A program made the translations under genes and the position numbers. The notes under the pieces are model-generated. The model saw only the letters and a list, made by a program, of their open reading frames with translations, was not told the DNA's origin and made no database searches. A stretch of 64,000 bases of DNA from assembly GCF_000739015.1 (NCBI RefSeq), contig NZ_JPUG01000078.1, positions 1-64,000 of the forward strand, given 5' to 3'. Shown piece after piece: positions 23,415 to 35,808 of the stretch (position 1 is its first letter; each line of letters opens with the position of its first letter). Source of the DNA: Microvirga sp. BSC39. GTDB taxonomy: Bacteria > Pseudomonadota > Alphaproteobacteria > Rhizobiales > Beijerinckiaceae.

Positions 23415-24608
23415 GTGAACGACACCCCCTTCTCCTCGCCCCATTCCATCACGGCCCGCTACAACGCTCTGGTCGCGTCCGGCGCCATCGAGCGCGACCC
23501 GGCGCAGGTGGCGCTGCTCAAGCGTCTGGAGGCGCTGGCCGCGGCCCTCGGCTCACACCGCCTCGCCCGCAAGCCCAGCGCCCTCGGGTGGCTCTTCGGC
23601 AAGAAGAGCCCCGCGCCACCGAAGGGCCTTTACGTCTGGGGTTCGGTCGGGCGCGGCAAGACCATGCTCATGGACCTGTTCTTCGAGGCGGTGCCCGAGC
23701 GGCGCAAGCGCCGGGTCCATTTCCACGCCTTCATGTCGGACGTGCACGAGCGCATCCATGCCTATCGGCAGAAGCTGAAAAGCGGCGAGGTTTCGGGTGA
23801 CGATCCCATCGCACCCGTGGCCGAGGCGCTCGCCGATGAGGCCTGGGTGCTCTGCTTCGACGAGTTCACCGTCACCGACATCGCCGACGCCATGATCCTC
23901 GGGCGCCTGTTCACGGCGCTGTTCGCCCATGGGGTCGTGGTGGTGGCCACCTCCAATGTGGAGCCGGACAGACTTTATGAGGGTGGCCTCAACCGCTCGC
24001 TCTTCCTGCCCTTCATCGGGCTCCTGCAGGAGCGGATGGCGGTGGTGAAGCTCGAATCCCGCACCGATTTCCGCCTCGAAAAGCTCGCCGGCAGCCCGGT
24101 CTTCTACACACCGGCCGATGAGCCGTCTCGAGCGGCCATGACCCGCGCCTTCAAGAGCCTCACGGGCCGGGAGCAGGGCAAACCCGTGACCCTGACCGTG
24201 AAGGGCCACCCGGTGGAGGTGCCGCAGGCGGCCGGCGGCGTCGCGCGCTTCTCGTTTCCGGACCTGTGCGCCAAGCCCCTGGGTGCCGCCGATTACCTTG
24301 CGGTCGCCGAGGAGTTCCACACGGTCATCCTGGAGAACATCCCCCGGATGACCTTCGATCAGCGCAACGAGGCCAAGCGCTTCATCATGCTCATCGATGC
24401 GCTCTACGATGCCCGTGTGAAGCTGCTGGCCTCGGCGCAAGCCGAGGTGCCGGAGCTCTACCATGCGGATTCAGGCCGCGAGGCTTTCGAGTTCGACCGC
24501 ACGGTCTCCCGCCTGATCGAAATGCGCTCCGAGGAATACCTGTCCCTGCCGCACGGCCGTTCGGACTCGGAGGCCTCCGGCAGCACCACGGGGCTAGCCG
24601 AGACATGA
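23415..24608 (+). CDS. zapE: Cell division ATPase ZapE (AFG1-like)
   Basis: 397 aa AAA-type ATPase; ZapE acts on the FtsZ ring, and the mitochondrial homologue AFG1 acts in respiratory-chain protein quality control. Walker A is VWGSVGRGKTMLMDLFF, followed by HFHAFMSDVHERIH. Walker B is LCFDEFTVTDIADAMIL, and a sensor follows in VVVATSNVEPDRLYEGGLNR. The start is a GTG at 23415. The end overlaps the TetR-family gene as ATGA. Confidence 0.93.
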   Translation: MNDTPFSSPHSITARYNALVASGAIERDPAQVALLKRLEALAAALGSHRLARKPSALGWLFGKKSPAPPKGLYVWGSVGRGKTMLMDLFFEAVPERRKRRVHFHAFMSDVHERIHAYRQKLKSGEVSGDDPIAPVAEALADEAWVLCFDEFTVTDIADAMILGRLFTALFAHGVVVVATSNVEPDRLYEGGLNRSLFLPFIGLLQERMAVVKLESRTDFRLEKLAGSPVFYTPADEPSRAAMTRAFKSLTGREQGKPVTLTVKGHPVEVPQAAGGVARFSFPDLCAKPLGAADYLAVAEEFHTVILENIPRMTFDQRNEAKRFIMLIDALYDARVKLLASAQAEVPELYHADSGREAFEFDRTVSRLIEMRSEEYLSLPHGRSDSEASGSTTGLAET

Positions 24609-25234
24609 AGCGGCCGGCCGGCAGCCTGGGGAAGGGGGCGGATTCCGCCCCGGCCGACACCCGGCTCCTTGCCATCGCGGCCGATCAGCTGAAAGAGTTC
24701 GGGCCTAAGCACATCACTGTGGTTGGCATCGCCGATGCCGCTGGCATGACCCACGCCAACGTCTACCGCTACTTCACCAACAAGGCCGCCCTCATTGATG
24801 CGGTCGCCGGCCAATGGCTGCGGGAGATGGAGGCGACGATTGCCGACATCGCGGACTCCCCCGATCCGGCCGATGACAAGCTCGAGCGCCTGATCCAGGC
24901 CTGGGCGCGGGTTCACCGGGATCTCCTGAAGGAGGACCGCCACCTCTTCGATGTCTATTGCACGGCCACCGAGACCTCGCGACCCCTCGTCCGCAAGCAC
25001 CGGGCCCGCATGCGCCAGCTCATCGAGCGGGTGCTGGACGAGGGCATCGTCACGGGCAAGTTCGACCCCCGGGATCGGGAAAGGGCCCACGCCTTCATCA
25101 GCGATGCGGTCTATCGCTTCATCAATCCCCTGACCGTGCGCCTCGATGCGGAGGTGCCTCAGGACATCCTCGACCAGCGCTTGGCCGCCATGATCCGGGT
25201 GGTGCTGAGGGCCTTGGCGAACGGCAGCGTCTAG
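24605..25234 (+). CDS. TetR family transcriptional regulator
   Basis: 209 aa. The N-terminal helix-turn-helix reads HITVVGIADAAGMTHANVYRYF followed by NKAALIDAV (residues ~35-75). The ligand-binding half has the TetR_C pattern seen in regulators annotated YbiH/AcrR-like (DPADDKLERLIQAWARVHRDLL). The ATG at 24605 overlaps the zapE stop, so it is probably translationally coupled to that gene. Targets are unknown; the symmetrical motifs in the following intergenic region are candidates. Confidence 0.88.
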   Translation: MKRPAGSLGKGADSAPADTRLLAIAADQLKEFGPKHITVVGIADAAGMTHANVYRYFTNKAALIDAVAGQWLREMEATIADIADSPDPADDKLERLIQAWARVHRDLLKEDRHLFDVYCTATETSRPLVRKHRARMRQLIERVLDEGIVTGKFDPRDRERAHAFISDAVYRFINPLTVRLDAEVPQDILDQRLAAMIRVVLRALANGSV

Positions 25235-25457
25235 GGACAGTTACAAATTTCGAAAAATGTAACAGGAAAATTCCGAGCTCCTTGAGCCAGCAAGTTCCTG
25301 TAACTACGAAGTATTTCCTGATTGTTAAGCTTGAGAACACTTTTCCGGGGTCTCGAAGCCTGGCCTGTTAACCTTTTGATCGCTTGATGGCTGCCCATTT
25401 CTGGTGTCATACAGCGCCACCTCAAAAAGGCTCATGCCAACAATCCAAGGACAGACC
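25235..25457 (+). promoter_or_regulatory. AT-rich upstream region of mdh with TGTAAC inverted repeat
   Basis: 223 nt, clearly more AT-rich than its surroundings. GTTACA (25240-25245) and TGTAAC (25258-25263) make an inverted repeat around 12 nt of AT-rich DNA, and TTCCTGTAAC recurs near 25295-25305. It probably contains the mdh-suc promoter and perhaps binding sites for the adjacent TetR-family protein. The mdh ribosome-binding site is AAGGA, about 10 nt before the ATG. Confidence 0.5.
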
Positions 25458-26420
25458 ATGGCCCGGAAAAAGATCGCGCTCATCGGTGCAGGCCAGATCG
25501 GCGGGACGCTCGCCCATCTCGTCGGCTTGAAGGAACTCGGCGACGTTGTTCTCTTCGACATCGCGGAAGGTATCCCCCAGGGCAAAGGTCTCGACATTGC
25601 GGAATCCGCGCCGGTCGACGGGTTCGACGCCAAGTACAAGGGCGCGAACGACTATTCCGCCATCGAAGGCGCCGACGTGATCATCGTCACCGCCGGTGTG
25701 CCGCGCAAGCCGGGCATGAGCCGCGACGACCTCATCGGCATCAACCTGAAGGTCATGGAAGCCGTCGGAGGCGGCATCAAGCAGTACGCTCCGAACGCCT
25801 TCGTGATCTGCATCACCAACCCGCTCGACGCCATGGTGTGGGCGCTCCAGAAGTTCTCGGGCCTGAAGCCTGAGAAGATCGTCGGCATGGCCGGCGTGCT
25901 GGACTCCGCCCGCTTCCGCCACTTCCTGGCCGAAGAGTTCAACGTGTCGGTCGAGGACGTGACCGCCTTCGTGCTCGGCGGCCACGGCGACGACATGGTG
26001 CCGCTGGTGCGCTACTCCACGGTGGCCGGCGTGCCGCTGCCCGACCTGGTGAAGATGGGCTGGACCACCCAGGAGAAGCTCGACGCCATGGTCGAGCGCA
26101 CCCGCAAGGGCGGCGGCGAGATCGTCAACCTGCTCAAGACCGGCTCCGCCTTCTACGCGCCGGCCGCGTCCGCCATCGCCATGGCCGAGAGCTACCTCAA
26201 GGACAAGAAGCGCGTCCTGCCCTGCGCGGCCTACCTCAACGGCCAGTACGGCGTGAAGGACATGTTCGTGGGCGTTCCGATCGTGATCGGCGAGAACGGC
26301 GTCGAGCGCATCGTCGAGGTCGAGTTCTCCGGCGAGGAGAAGGCCATGTTCGAGAAGTCGGTGGCGTCCGTGCAGGGCCTCGTCGACGCCTGCAAGCAGA
26401 TCAATTCGACCCTCGCTTAA
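25458..26420 (+). CDS. mdh: Malate dehydrogenase
   Basis: 320 aa, LDH-like type of malate dehydrogenase; oxidises malate to oxaloacetate with NAD. Seen: nucleotide-binding IGAGQIGGTLAH at the start, the acidic residue after strand 2 (VVLFDIAEG), substrate arginines in VPRKPGMSRDDL and LDSARFR, and the catalytic His in LGGHGDDMVPL. The ATG at 25458 is chosen because AAGGA precedes it and the product then starts MARKKIALIGAG; an 18-residue extension is possible but unlikely. First gene of mdh-sucC-sucD-sucA-sucB-lpd. Confidence 0.97.
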   Translation: MARKKIALIGAGQIGGTLAHLVGLKELGDVVLFDIAEGIPQGKGLDIAESAPVDGFDAKYKGANDYSAIEGADVIIVTAGVPRKPGMSRDDLIGINLKVMEAVGGGIKQYAPNAFVICITNPLDAMVWALQKFSGLKPEKIVGMAGVLDSARFRHFLAEEFNVSVEDVTAFVLGGHGDDMVPLVRYSTVAGVPLPDLVKMGWTTQEKLDAMVERTRKGGGEIVNLLKTGSAFYAPAASAIAMAESYLKDKKRVLPCAAYLNGQYGVKDMFVGVPIVIGENGVERIVEVEFSGEEKAMFEKSVASVQGLVDACKQINSTLA

Positions 26421-26426
26421 ATCTTG

Positions 26427-26480
26427 CACGTCATGGCCTCCCCGGACTTGTTCCGGGGATCAGCCGGCCATCCACGTCTT
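26427..26480. repeat. Palindromic intergenic repeat between mdh and sucC
   Basis: CCCCGGA (26440-26446) pairs with TCCGGGG (26452-26458), nested inside ATGGCC (26433-26438) and GGCCAT (26466-26471). The same CCCCGGACTTGTTCCGGGG core recurs at 35149-35167. No coding capacity. In RNA it would form a stable stem between mdh and sucC. Confidence 0.75.
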
Positions 26481-26505
26481 CAACCGCTGCCGCGGAGAGA
26501 AACGA

Positions 26506-27705
<1,200 letters not shown>

Positions 27706-27717
27706 GGTTTCGACCCG

Positions 27718-28605
27718 ATGTCCATCCTCATCACCAAAGACACCAAGGTCATCTGCCAGGGCTTCACTGGCAAGAACGGGACCTTCCACTCCGAGCAGGC
27801 CATCGCCTACGGCACCAAGATGGTCGGCGGCACCTCGCCGGGCAAAGGCGGATCCACCCATCTCGGCCTGCCCGTGTTCGACACGGTCATGGAAGCGCGC
27901 GAGAAGACCGGCGCCGACGCCTCGGTGGTGTACGTTCCGCCTCCGGGCGCGGCCGATGCCATCTGCGAGGCCATCCAGGCCGAGATCCCGCTCATCGTCT
28001 GCATCACGGAAGGCATTCCGGTGCAGGACATGGTGCGCGTGAAGCGCTCGCTCCAGGGCTCCAAGTCGCGCCTCATCGGGCCGAATTGCCCCGGCATCGT
28101 GACGGCGGGCGAGTCGAAGATCGGCATCATGCCGGCCAACATCTTCAAGCCCGGCTCGGTCGGCATCGTGTCGCGCTCCGGCACGCTCACCTACGAGGCC
28201 GTGTTCCAGACCACCAATGAAGGCCTCGGCCAGACCACCGCGGTCGGCATCGGCGGCGACCCGGTGAAGGGCACCGAGTTCATCGAGATGCTCGACATGT
28301 TCCTGTCCGACCCGAAGACCGAGTCGATCGTCATGATCGGCGAGATCGGCGGTTCGGCCGAGGAAGAGGCGGCCGAGTTCATCGCCCGTGAGGCCAAGAA
28401 GGGCCGCAAGAAGCCGATGGTGGGCTTCATCGCCGGCCGCACGGCGCCTCCCGGACGCCGCATGGGCCATGCCGGCGCCATCATCTCCGGCGGCAAGGGC
28501 GGTGCCGAGGACAAGATCGCCGCCATGGAGGCCGCGGGCATCCGCGTGTCGCCGTCGCCGGCCCGCCTCGGCAAGACCCTCGTCGAGGTTCTCAAGGGCA
28601 AGTAA
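27718..28605 (+). CDS. sucD: Succinyl-CoA synthetase alpha subunit
   Basis: 295 aa; binds CoA and carries the phosphohistidine intermediate. Seen: CoA-binding FTGKNGTFHSEQAI and GGTSPGKGG, RLIGPNCPGIV, and the active-site His in RRMGHAGAIISGGKGGAEDK. Full length. A 7-bp intercistronic hairpin follows before sucA. Confidence 0.97.
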   Translation: MSILITKDTKVICQGFTGKNGTFHSEQAIAYGTKMVGGTSPGKGGSTHLGLPVFDTVMEAREKTGADASVVYVPPPGAADAICEAIQAEIPLIVCITEGIPVQDMVRVKRSLQGSKSRLIGPNCPGIVTAGESKIGIMPANIFKPGSVGIVSRSGTLTYEAVFQTTNEGLGQTTAVGIGGDPVKGTEFIEMLDMFLSDPKTESIVMIGEIGGSAEEEAAEFIAREAKKGRKKPMVGFIAGRTAPPGRRMGHAGAIISGGKGGAEDKIAAMEAAGIRVSPSPARLGKTLVEVLKGK

Positions 28606-28613
28606 CCGATAAA

Positions 28614-28637
28614 GGCCGCCTCGAACCCGGGGCGGCC
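28614..28637 (+). other. Intercistronic hairpin sucD-sucA
   Basis: GGCCGCC (28614-28620) pairs with GGCGGCC (28631-28637) around a 10-nt loop, without a T-run. It could partly terminate transcription or protect the upstream message, setting different SucCD and SucA levels. Confidence 0.4.
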
Positions 28638-28666
28638 CACAGTCATTTTGAAAATCGAGTATTGTC

Positions 28667-31627
<2,961 letters not shown>

Positions 31628-31696
31628 AACCCGCGAAATCCCTCATCCGATTCCGAGGGGCCGGGAAACCGGTTCCGCAAAGACCAAAAGACGACC

Positions 31697-32929
31697 ATGG
31701 CAACCGAAATCCGCGTACCCACCCTTGGCGAATCCGTGTCAGAGGCCACCATCGGCCGCTGGTTCAAGAAGCCCGGCGATCCCGTGAAGGCCGACGAGCC
31801 CGTGCTCGAGCTCGAGACCGACAAGGTCACCCTCGAGGTCAACGCGCCGGCCAGCGGCACGCTGGGCGACATCATCGCCAAGGACGGCGAGACGGTGAGC
31901 CCCGGCGCGGTGCTCGGCTCCATCGTCGACGGTGGCGCGGCGGCGGCTCCTGCCGCTGCCCCGAAGGCTGAGGCTCCCAAGGCCGCCCCGGCTCCCGCTG
32001 CAGCGCCTGCTCCGGCAGCTGCCGCTCCCGGCGCTGCCACGGACCATGGCCCGGCGGTCGCCCGTCTTGCTGCCGAGAGCGGCGTGAGCCCGTCCAATGT
32101 CGGCGGAACCGGTAAGGATGGCCGCGTGACCAAGGGCGACATGCTCGCCGCCATCGCCACCGGCAGTGCCCAGGCTCCCGCACCGGCCGCGCCGGTTCAG
32201 GTGCGCGCGCCTTCCGCGCCGAGCGATGCCGAGCGCGAAGAGCGCGTGAAGATGACCAAGCTGCGCCAGACCATCGCGCGCCGCCTGAAGGACGCTCAGA
32301 ACACCGCCGCCATGCTGACCACGTTCAATGACGTGGACATGAGCGCGGTGATGAGCTTGCGCAGCCAGTACAAGGACGTGTTCGAGAAGAAGCACGGCAC
32401 CAAGCTCGGCTTCATGGGCTTCTTCACCAAGGCGGTGATCCAGGCGCTCAAGGACGTGCCGGCGGTGAACGCCGAGATCGACGGCCAGGACCTCGTTTAC
32501 AAGAACTACTACCATATCGGCATCGCGGTCGGCACCGAGAAGGGCCTCGTGGTGCCTGTCGTGCGCGACGCGGACGACCTGTCGGTCGCCGGCATCGAGA
32601 AGAAGATCACGGACTTCGGCAAGCGCGCCCGCGACGGCAAGCTCTCCATCGACGAGATGCAGGGCGGCACCTTCACCATCACCAACGGCGGCATCTACGG
32701 CTCGCTCATGTCGACGCCGATCCTCAACGCGCCGCAGTCGGGCATTCTCGGCATGCACCGCATCGAGGACCGTCCGGTGGTGCGCAACGGCCAGGTGGTC
32801 GTGCGTCCGATGATGTATCTCGCGCTCTCCTACGATCACCGCATCGTCGACGGCAAGGAAGCCGTGACCTTCCTCGTGCGGGTCAAGGAAGCCCTGGAGG
32901 ATCCGGCGCGCCTCGTGCTCGATCTGTAA
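31697..32929 (+). CDS. sucB: Dihydrolipoamide succinyltransferase (E2)
   Basis: 410 aa. The N-terminal lipoyl domain has the modified Lys43 in LELETDKVTLEV. An Ala/Pro-rich linker (about residues 80-115) leads into a peripheral subunit-binding domain (GPAVARLAAESGVSPSNVGG, then GKDGRVTKGDML). The catalytic acyltransferase core ends with the active-site SYDHRIVDGKEAVTFL. It transfers succinyl groups to CoA in the 2-oxoglutarate dehydrogenase complex and lies 69 nt after sucA. Confidence 0.97.
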   Translation: MATEIRVPTLGESVSEATIGRWFKKPGDPVKADEPVLELETDKVTLEVNAPASGTLGDIIAKDGETVSPGAVLGSIVDGGAAAAPAAAPKAEAPKAAPAPAAAPAPAAAAPGAATDHGPAVARLAAESGVSPSNVGGTGKDGRVTKGDMLAAIATGSAQAPAPAAPVQVRAPSAPSDAEREERVKMTKLRQTIARRLKDAQNTAAMLTTFNDVDMSAVMSLRSQYKDVFEKKHGTKLGFMGFFTKAVIQALKDVPAVNAEIDGQDLVYKNYYHIGIAVGTEKGLVVPVVRDADDLSVAGIEKKITDFGKRARDGKLSIDEMQGGTFTITNGGIYGSLMSTPILNAPQSGILGMHRIEDRPVVRNGQVVVRPMMYLALSYDHRIVDGKEAVTFLVRVKEALEDPARLVLDL

Positions 32930-32940
32930 TCGCAACACTC

Positions 32941-33031
32941 CGTCATGCCCGGCCTCGTGCCGGGCATCCCGATTTTCAAGCCGGGCGGCCGTCCCAAGAT
33001 GTGGATGGCCGGGACAAGCCCGGCCATGACG
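32941..33031. repeat. Palindromic intergenic repeat between sucB and lpd
   Basis: Two stem-loops within 91 nt: ATGCCCGGC (32945-32953) with GCCGGGCAT (32959-32967), and ATGGCCGGG (33005-33013) with CCCGGCCAT (33019-33027). The outer ends are CGTCATG and CATGACG. It ends only ~19 nt before the lpd ATG. It belongs to the same general family as the elements at 35143 and 45393. Confidence 0.8.
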
Positions 33032-33049
33032 TCCAAGGGGATAACTCCC

Positions 33050-34447
33050 ATGTCCTACGATCTCATCGTCATCGGCACCGGCCCCGGCGGCTATGTGTGC
33101 GCCATTCGCGCCGCCCAGCTCGGCCTCAAGACTGCCGTCGTGGAGAAGCGCAAGACCCATGGCGGCACCTGCCTGAACATCGGCTGCATTCCCTCGAAAG
33201 CCCTGCTGCACGCCTCGCACATGTTCCAGGACGCGCAGCACTTCGCCGACATGGGCATCGGCGTGAGCGCGCCGACCCTCGATCTGCAGAAGATGCTGTC
33301 CTTCAAGCAGGAGGGCGTCGAGGGCAATACCAAGGGCGTCGAGTTCCTGCTGAAGAAGAACAAGATCGATGCCTTCATCGGCACCGCGCGCATTGCTGCT
33401 CCGGGCCAGGTCGAGGTGACGGCCGAGGACGGCTCGAACCAGATGCTGGAGACGAAGAACATCGTCATCGCCACGGGCTCCGACGTCACGCGCCTGCCGG
33501 GCATCGAGATCGACGAGAAGGTGATCGTATCGTCCACCGGAGCGCTGGAGCTCGAGAGCGTGCCGAAGCGCCTCGTGGTGATCGGCGCCGGCGTGATCGG
33601 CCTGGAGCTCGGCTCAGTGTGGCGCCGCCTGGGCTCCGAGGTGACGGTGGTGGAATATCTCGACCGCATCCTGCCCGGCATGGACGGCGAGGTCGCCAAG
33701 AACTTCCAGCGCATCCTCGGCAAGCAGGGCTTTCAGTTCAAGCTCGGCGCAAAGGTCACCAAGGTCGAGAAGACCGGCAACGGCGCAACGCTCACCGTGG
33801 AGCCCGCCGCCGGCGGCAATGCGGAAACCATCGAGGCCGATGTGGTGCTCGTGGCGGTCGGCCGCGTGCCTTATACGCAGGGCCTCGGGCTCGATCATGT
33901 TGGCGTCCAGCTCGACAACCGCGGCCGCATTCAGACGGATGCGCATTTCTCCACCAACGTCACCGGCATCTACGCCATCGGCGACGTGATCGCCGGCCCC
34001 ATGCTCGCACACAAGGCGGAGGACGAGGGCGTTGCCGTGGCGGAGATTCTCGCCGGCAAGGCGGGCCACGTGAACTACGACGTGATCCCGAGCGTGGTCT
34101 ACACCTTCCCCGAGGTCGCCTCCGTCGGCAAGACCGAGGAGGAGCTGAAGGCAGCCGGCATCGCCTACAATGCCGGCAAATTCCCCTTCACGGCCAATGG
34201 CCGCGCCAAGGTCAACCGCACCACGGACGGGTTCGTGAAGATCCTGGCCGACGCCTCCACCGACAAGGTGCTCGGCGTCCACATCGTCGGCCCGGAAGCG
34301 GGCAACCTCATCCACGAGGCGGCCATCGCCATGGAGTTCGGCGCGTCGTCGGAAGACATGGCCCGCACCTGCCATGCGCACCCGACGCTTGCGGAGGCTG
34401 TGAAGGAAGCAGCACTCGCGGTGGAGAAGCGCGCCATTCACATGTAA
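33050..34447 (+). CDS. lpd: Dihydrolipoyl dehydrogenase (E3)
   Basis: 465 aa flavoprotein that re-oxidises dihydrolipoamide with NAD. FAD motif VIGTGPGGYVCAIRAAQLG; redox-active disulfide Cys41-Cys46 in GGTCLNIGCIPSK; NAD motif VIGAGVIGLELGSVWRRLG; second FAD motif YAIGDVIAGPMLAHKAEDEG; catalytic His-Glu in CHAHPTLAE near the C-terminus. The ATG at 33050 is used; an upstream in-frame ATG at 32945 lies within the palindromic repeat and would add 35 repeat-encoded residues. Confidence 0.97.
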   Translation: MSYDLIVIGTGPGGYVCAIRAAQLGLKTAVVEKRKTHGGTCLNIGCIPSKALLHASHMFQDAQHFADMGIGVSAPTLDLQKMLSFKQEGVEGNTKGVEFLLKKNKIDAFIGTARIAAPGQVEVTAEDGSNQMLETKNIVIATGSDVTRLPGIEIDEKVIVSSTGALELESVPKRLVVIGAGVIGLELGSVWRRLGSEVTVVEYLDRILPGMDGEVAKNFQRILGKQGFQFKLGAKVTKVEKTGNGATLTVEPAAGGNAETIEADVVLVAVGRVPYTQGLGLDHVGVQLDNRGRIQTDAHFSTNVTGIYAIGDVIAGPMLAHKAEDEGVAVAEILAGKAGHVNYDVIPSVVYTFPEVASVGKTEEELKAAGIAYNAGKFPFTANGRAKVNRTTDGFVKILADASTDKVLGVHIVGPEAGNLIHEAAIAMEFGASSEDMARTCHAHPTLAEAVKEAALAVEKRAIHM

Positions 34448-34456
34448 GATGGTGAG

Positions 34457-35083
34457 ATGGCAAAGCTCCACTTCATCTACTCGGTGATGAATGCAGGCAA
34501 GACGACCCATCTCCTGCAGGTTCGCTACAATTACATCGAGAACGGCGGCAACGTGCTGCTGTTCACCAGCCTGATCGACGACCGTTTCGGCGTCGGCAAG
34601 GTGAAGTCGCGCATCGGCCTTGAGGCCGATGCGATTCCCTTGCGGAAGATCGACGATATCGGTGCCATCGTGGCGGCCGAGCATGCGAAGAAGCCGGTCA
34701 CGGTGGTGCTGGTCGATGAAGTCCAGTTCATGACCGCCGATCAGGTCCGCCAGCTGGCCTGGATCGTGGACGAATTGAACGTGCCCGTCATGGCCTACGG
34801 GCTGAAGAACAATGTCTACGGCACCCTGTTCAGCGACGCGATCATCGCCATGATGGCGCTGGCGCAGGATTTTCAGGAAATCAAGCAGCTCTGCCATTGC
34901 GGCCGCAAGGCCACGATGATCCTGAAATACGACCGTAACGGCGAGGCTGTGCGCTCGGGTCCCGTGGTCGAGATCGGCGGCGAGGGACGCTACGTGTCCG
35001 TCTGCCGCCCGCACTGGACCGCGGGAGACATCGGGCCTGCCGCACGGCAGCTGCTGGCCGAGGCCGTCGTCGCTGCGGAATAA
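34457..35083 (+). CDS. tdk: Thymidine kinase
   Basis: 208 aa, TK1-like enzyme of the E. coli Tdk type that phosphorylates thymidine. The P-loop is YSVMNAGKTTHLLQ, the same MNAGK form as in E. coli. DDRFGVGKVKSRIGL is the next conserved block. VVLVDEVQFMTADQV holds the Walker B/catalytic acid region. The C-terminal zinc-finger side chains are seen in LCHCGRKA and VCRPHW. It starts 9 nt after lpd, so it is likely transcribed with the suc operon. Confidence 0.93.
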   Translation: MAKLHFIYSVMNAGKTTHLLQVRYNYIENGGNVLLFTSLIDDRFGVGKVKSRIGLEADAIPLRKIDDIGAIVAAEHAKKPVTVVLVDEVQFMTADQVRQLAWIVDELNVPVMAYGLKNNVYGTLFSDAIIAMMALAQDFQEIKQLCHCGRKATMILKYDRNGEAVRSGPVVEIGGEGRYVSVCRPHWTAGDIGPAARQLLAEAVVAAE

Positions 35084-35142
35084 GCTCGATTCTCGTCGAT
35101 CGTCTTTGAGACGAGCCCTGCTCCCAACTGTGCCATCCTCCA

Positions 35143-35225
35143 CGTCATCCCCGGACTTGTTCCGGGGATCCATGTCTTTGCGGCGGCTGCAGATGTGGAT
35201 GTCCGAGACGAGCCCGGCCATGACG
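35143..35225. repeat. Palindromic intergenic repeat (after tdk)
   Basis: Begins CGTCATCCCCGGAC, with the stem CCCCGGA/TCCGGGG, and ends GCCCGGCCATGACG, so the ends form a CGTCAT/ATGACG inverted pair. It shares its left core with the mdh-sucC element and its right end with the sucB-lpd element. Confidence 0.75.
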
Positions 35226-35570
35226 CAGTGAGGGTGAAAGTATGTTCTCATTTTGTTCTTGATTTTGGTCCTAAGCTGGGCTATAGCTATGGACATCCTC
35301 GCCCGACGAGGGGCGCGCTCGCGAGGCGTCGCAGATGCGGGGCAAGGAGCGGTCCCGCCGCAGGTCTCGCAAACCTGTGATCGCGGGTGGCCGATCCTGG
35401 CTTGATCCAGGTCCGCTGAAACAAACCGTGCGTGACGAGCAGCTTGGCTCTCACCTTCCACACCATAGCATCGAGCCGGGCTGCCCGACGCGCCACCCTC
35501 GACACACCTTCAGGCTCGCAGCTCACGCTGCGGGCCCACAGGTGCTGGCTCTTTGACAAATCACCACCAG

Positions 35571-35668
35571 CGTCATCCCGGACGGCAAAGCCGATCCGGG
35601 ATCGGGCAAACCAGTCCAGCCCTGTCATCCCGGGGCGGCGCAGCCGAGCCCGGGATCCATAACCACTA
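35571..35668. repeat. Palindromic intergenic repeat
   Basis: Two CATCCCGG-type stems. The right part, GTCATCCCGGGGCGGCGCAG continuing CCGAGCCCGGGATCCATAA, is almost identical to the element between cobS and cobT at 63499-63540, with a few substitutions. Confidence 0.75.
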
Positions 35669-35720
35669 ACCATATTGAACGAGGCTTAAGCCCGATCGCC
35701 CTTCTTGACATGTCCGGCGG

Positions 35721-35808
35721 TTCTGGATCCCCGCCTGCGCGGGGATGACAGTTGAAGTTCAGGCGCTCGATTCTGGCGATCATCCCGCTCCGCTAGTCCG
35801 GGATGACG
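35721..35808. repeat. Palindromic intergenic repeat abutting xerC 3' end
   Basis: GATCCCCGCctgcGCGGGGATGACA forms one stem, and CATCCCGctccgctagtCCGGGATGACG a second, imperfect one. It ends directly at the xerC stop codon and may replace a conventional terminator. Confidence 0.7.

Larger units (their letters stand above)
35084..35808. other. 725-nt non-coding, repeat-rich stretch
   Basis: No convincing gene on either strand; open frames here lack ribosome-binding sites and largely translate repeat sequence. It holds at least three palindromic elements (35143-35225, 35571-35668, 35721-35808), the last ending at the xerC stop. The DNA between 35230 and 35570 is unremarkable. Confidence 0.7.

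Noticed and set aside
32945..33049. A 35-residue N-terminal extension of Lpd
   Set aside because: It would be encoded by the palindromic repeat (MPGLVPGIPIF...), and the normal start at 33050 begins directly at the FAD-binding strand.
34457..34520. Variant P-loop MNAGK in thymidine kinase
   Set aside because: E. coli Tdk has the same MNAGK form, so it is normal for this branch.
35195..35690. Short open frames in the repeat-rich spacer after tdk
   Set aside because: They mostly translate palindromic repeat sequence, lack ribosome-binding sites and have atypical codon use.
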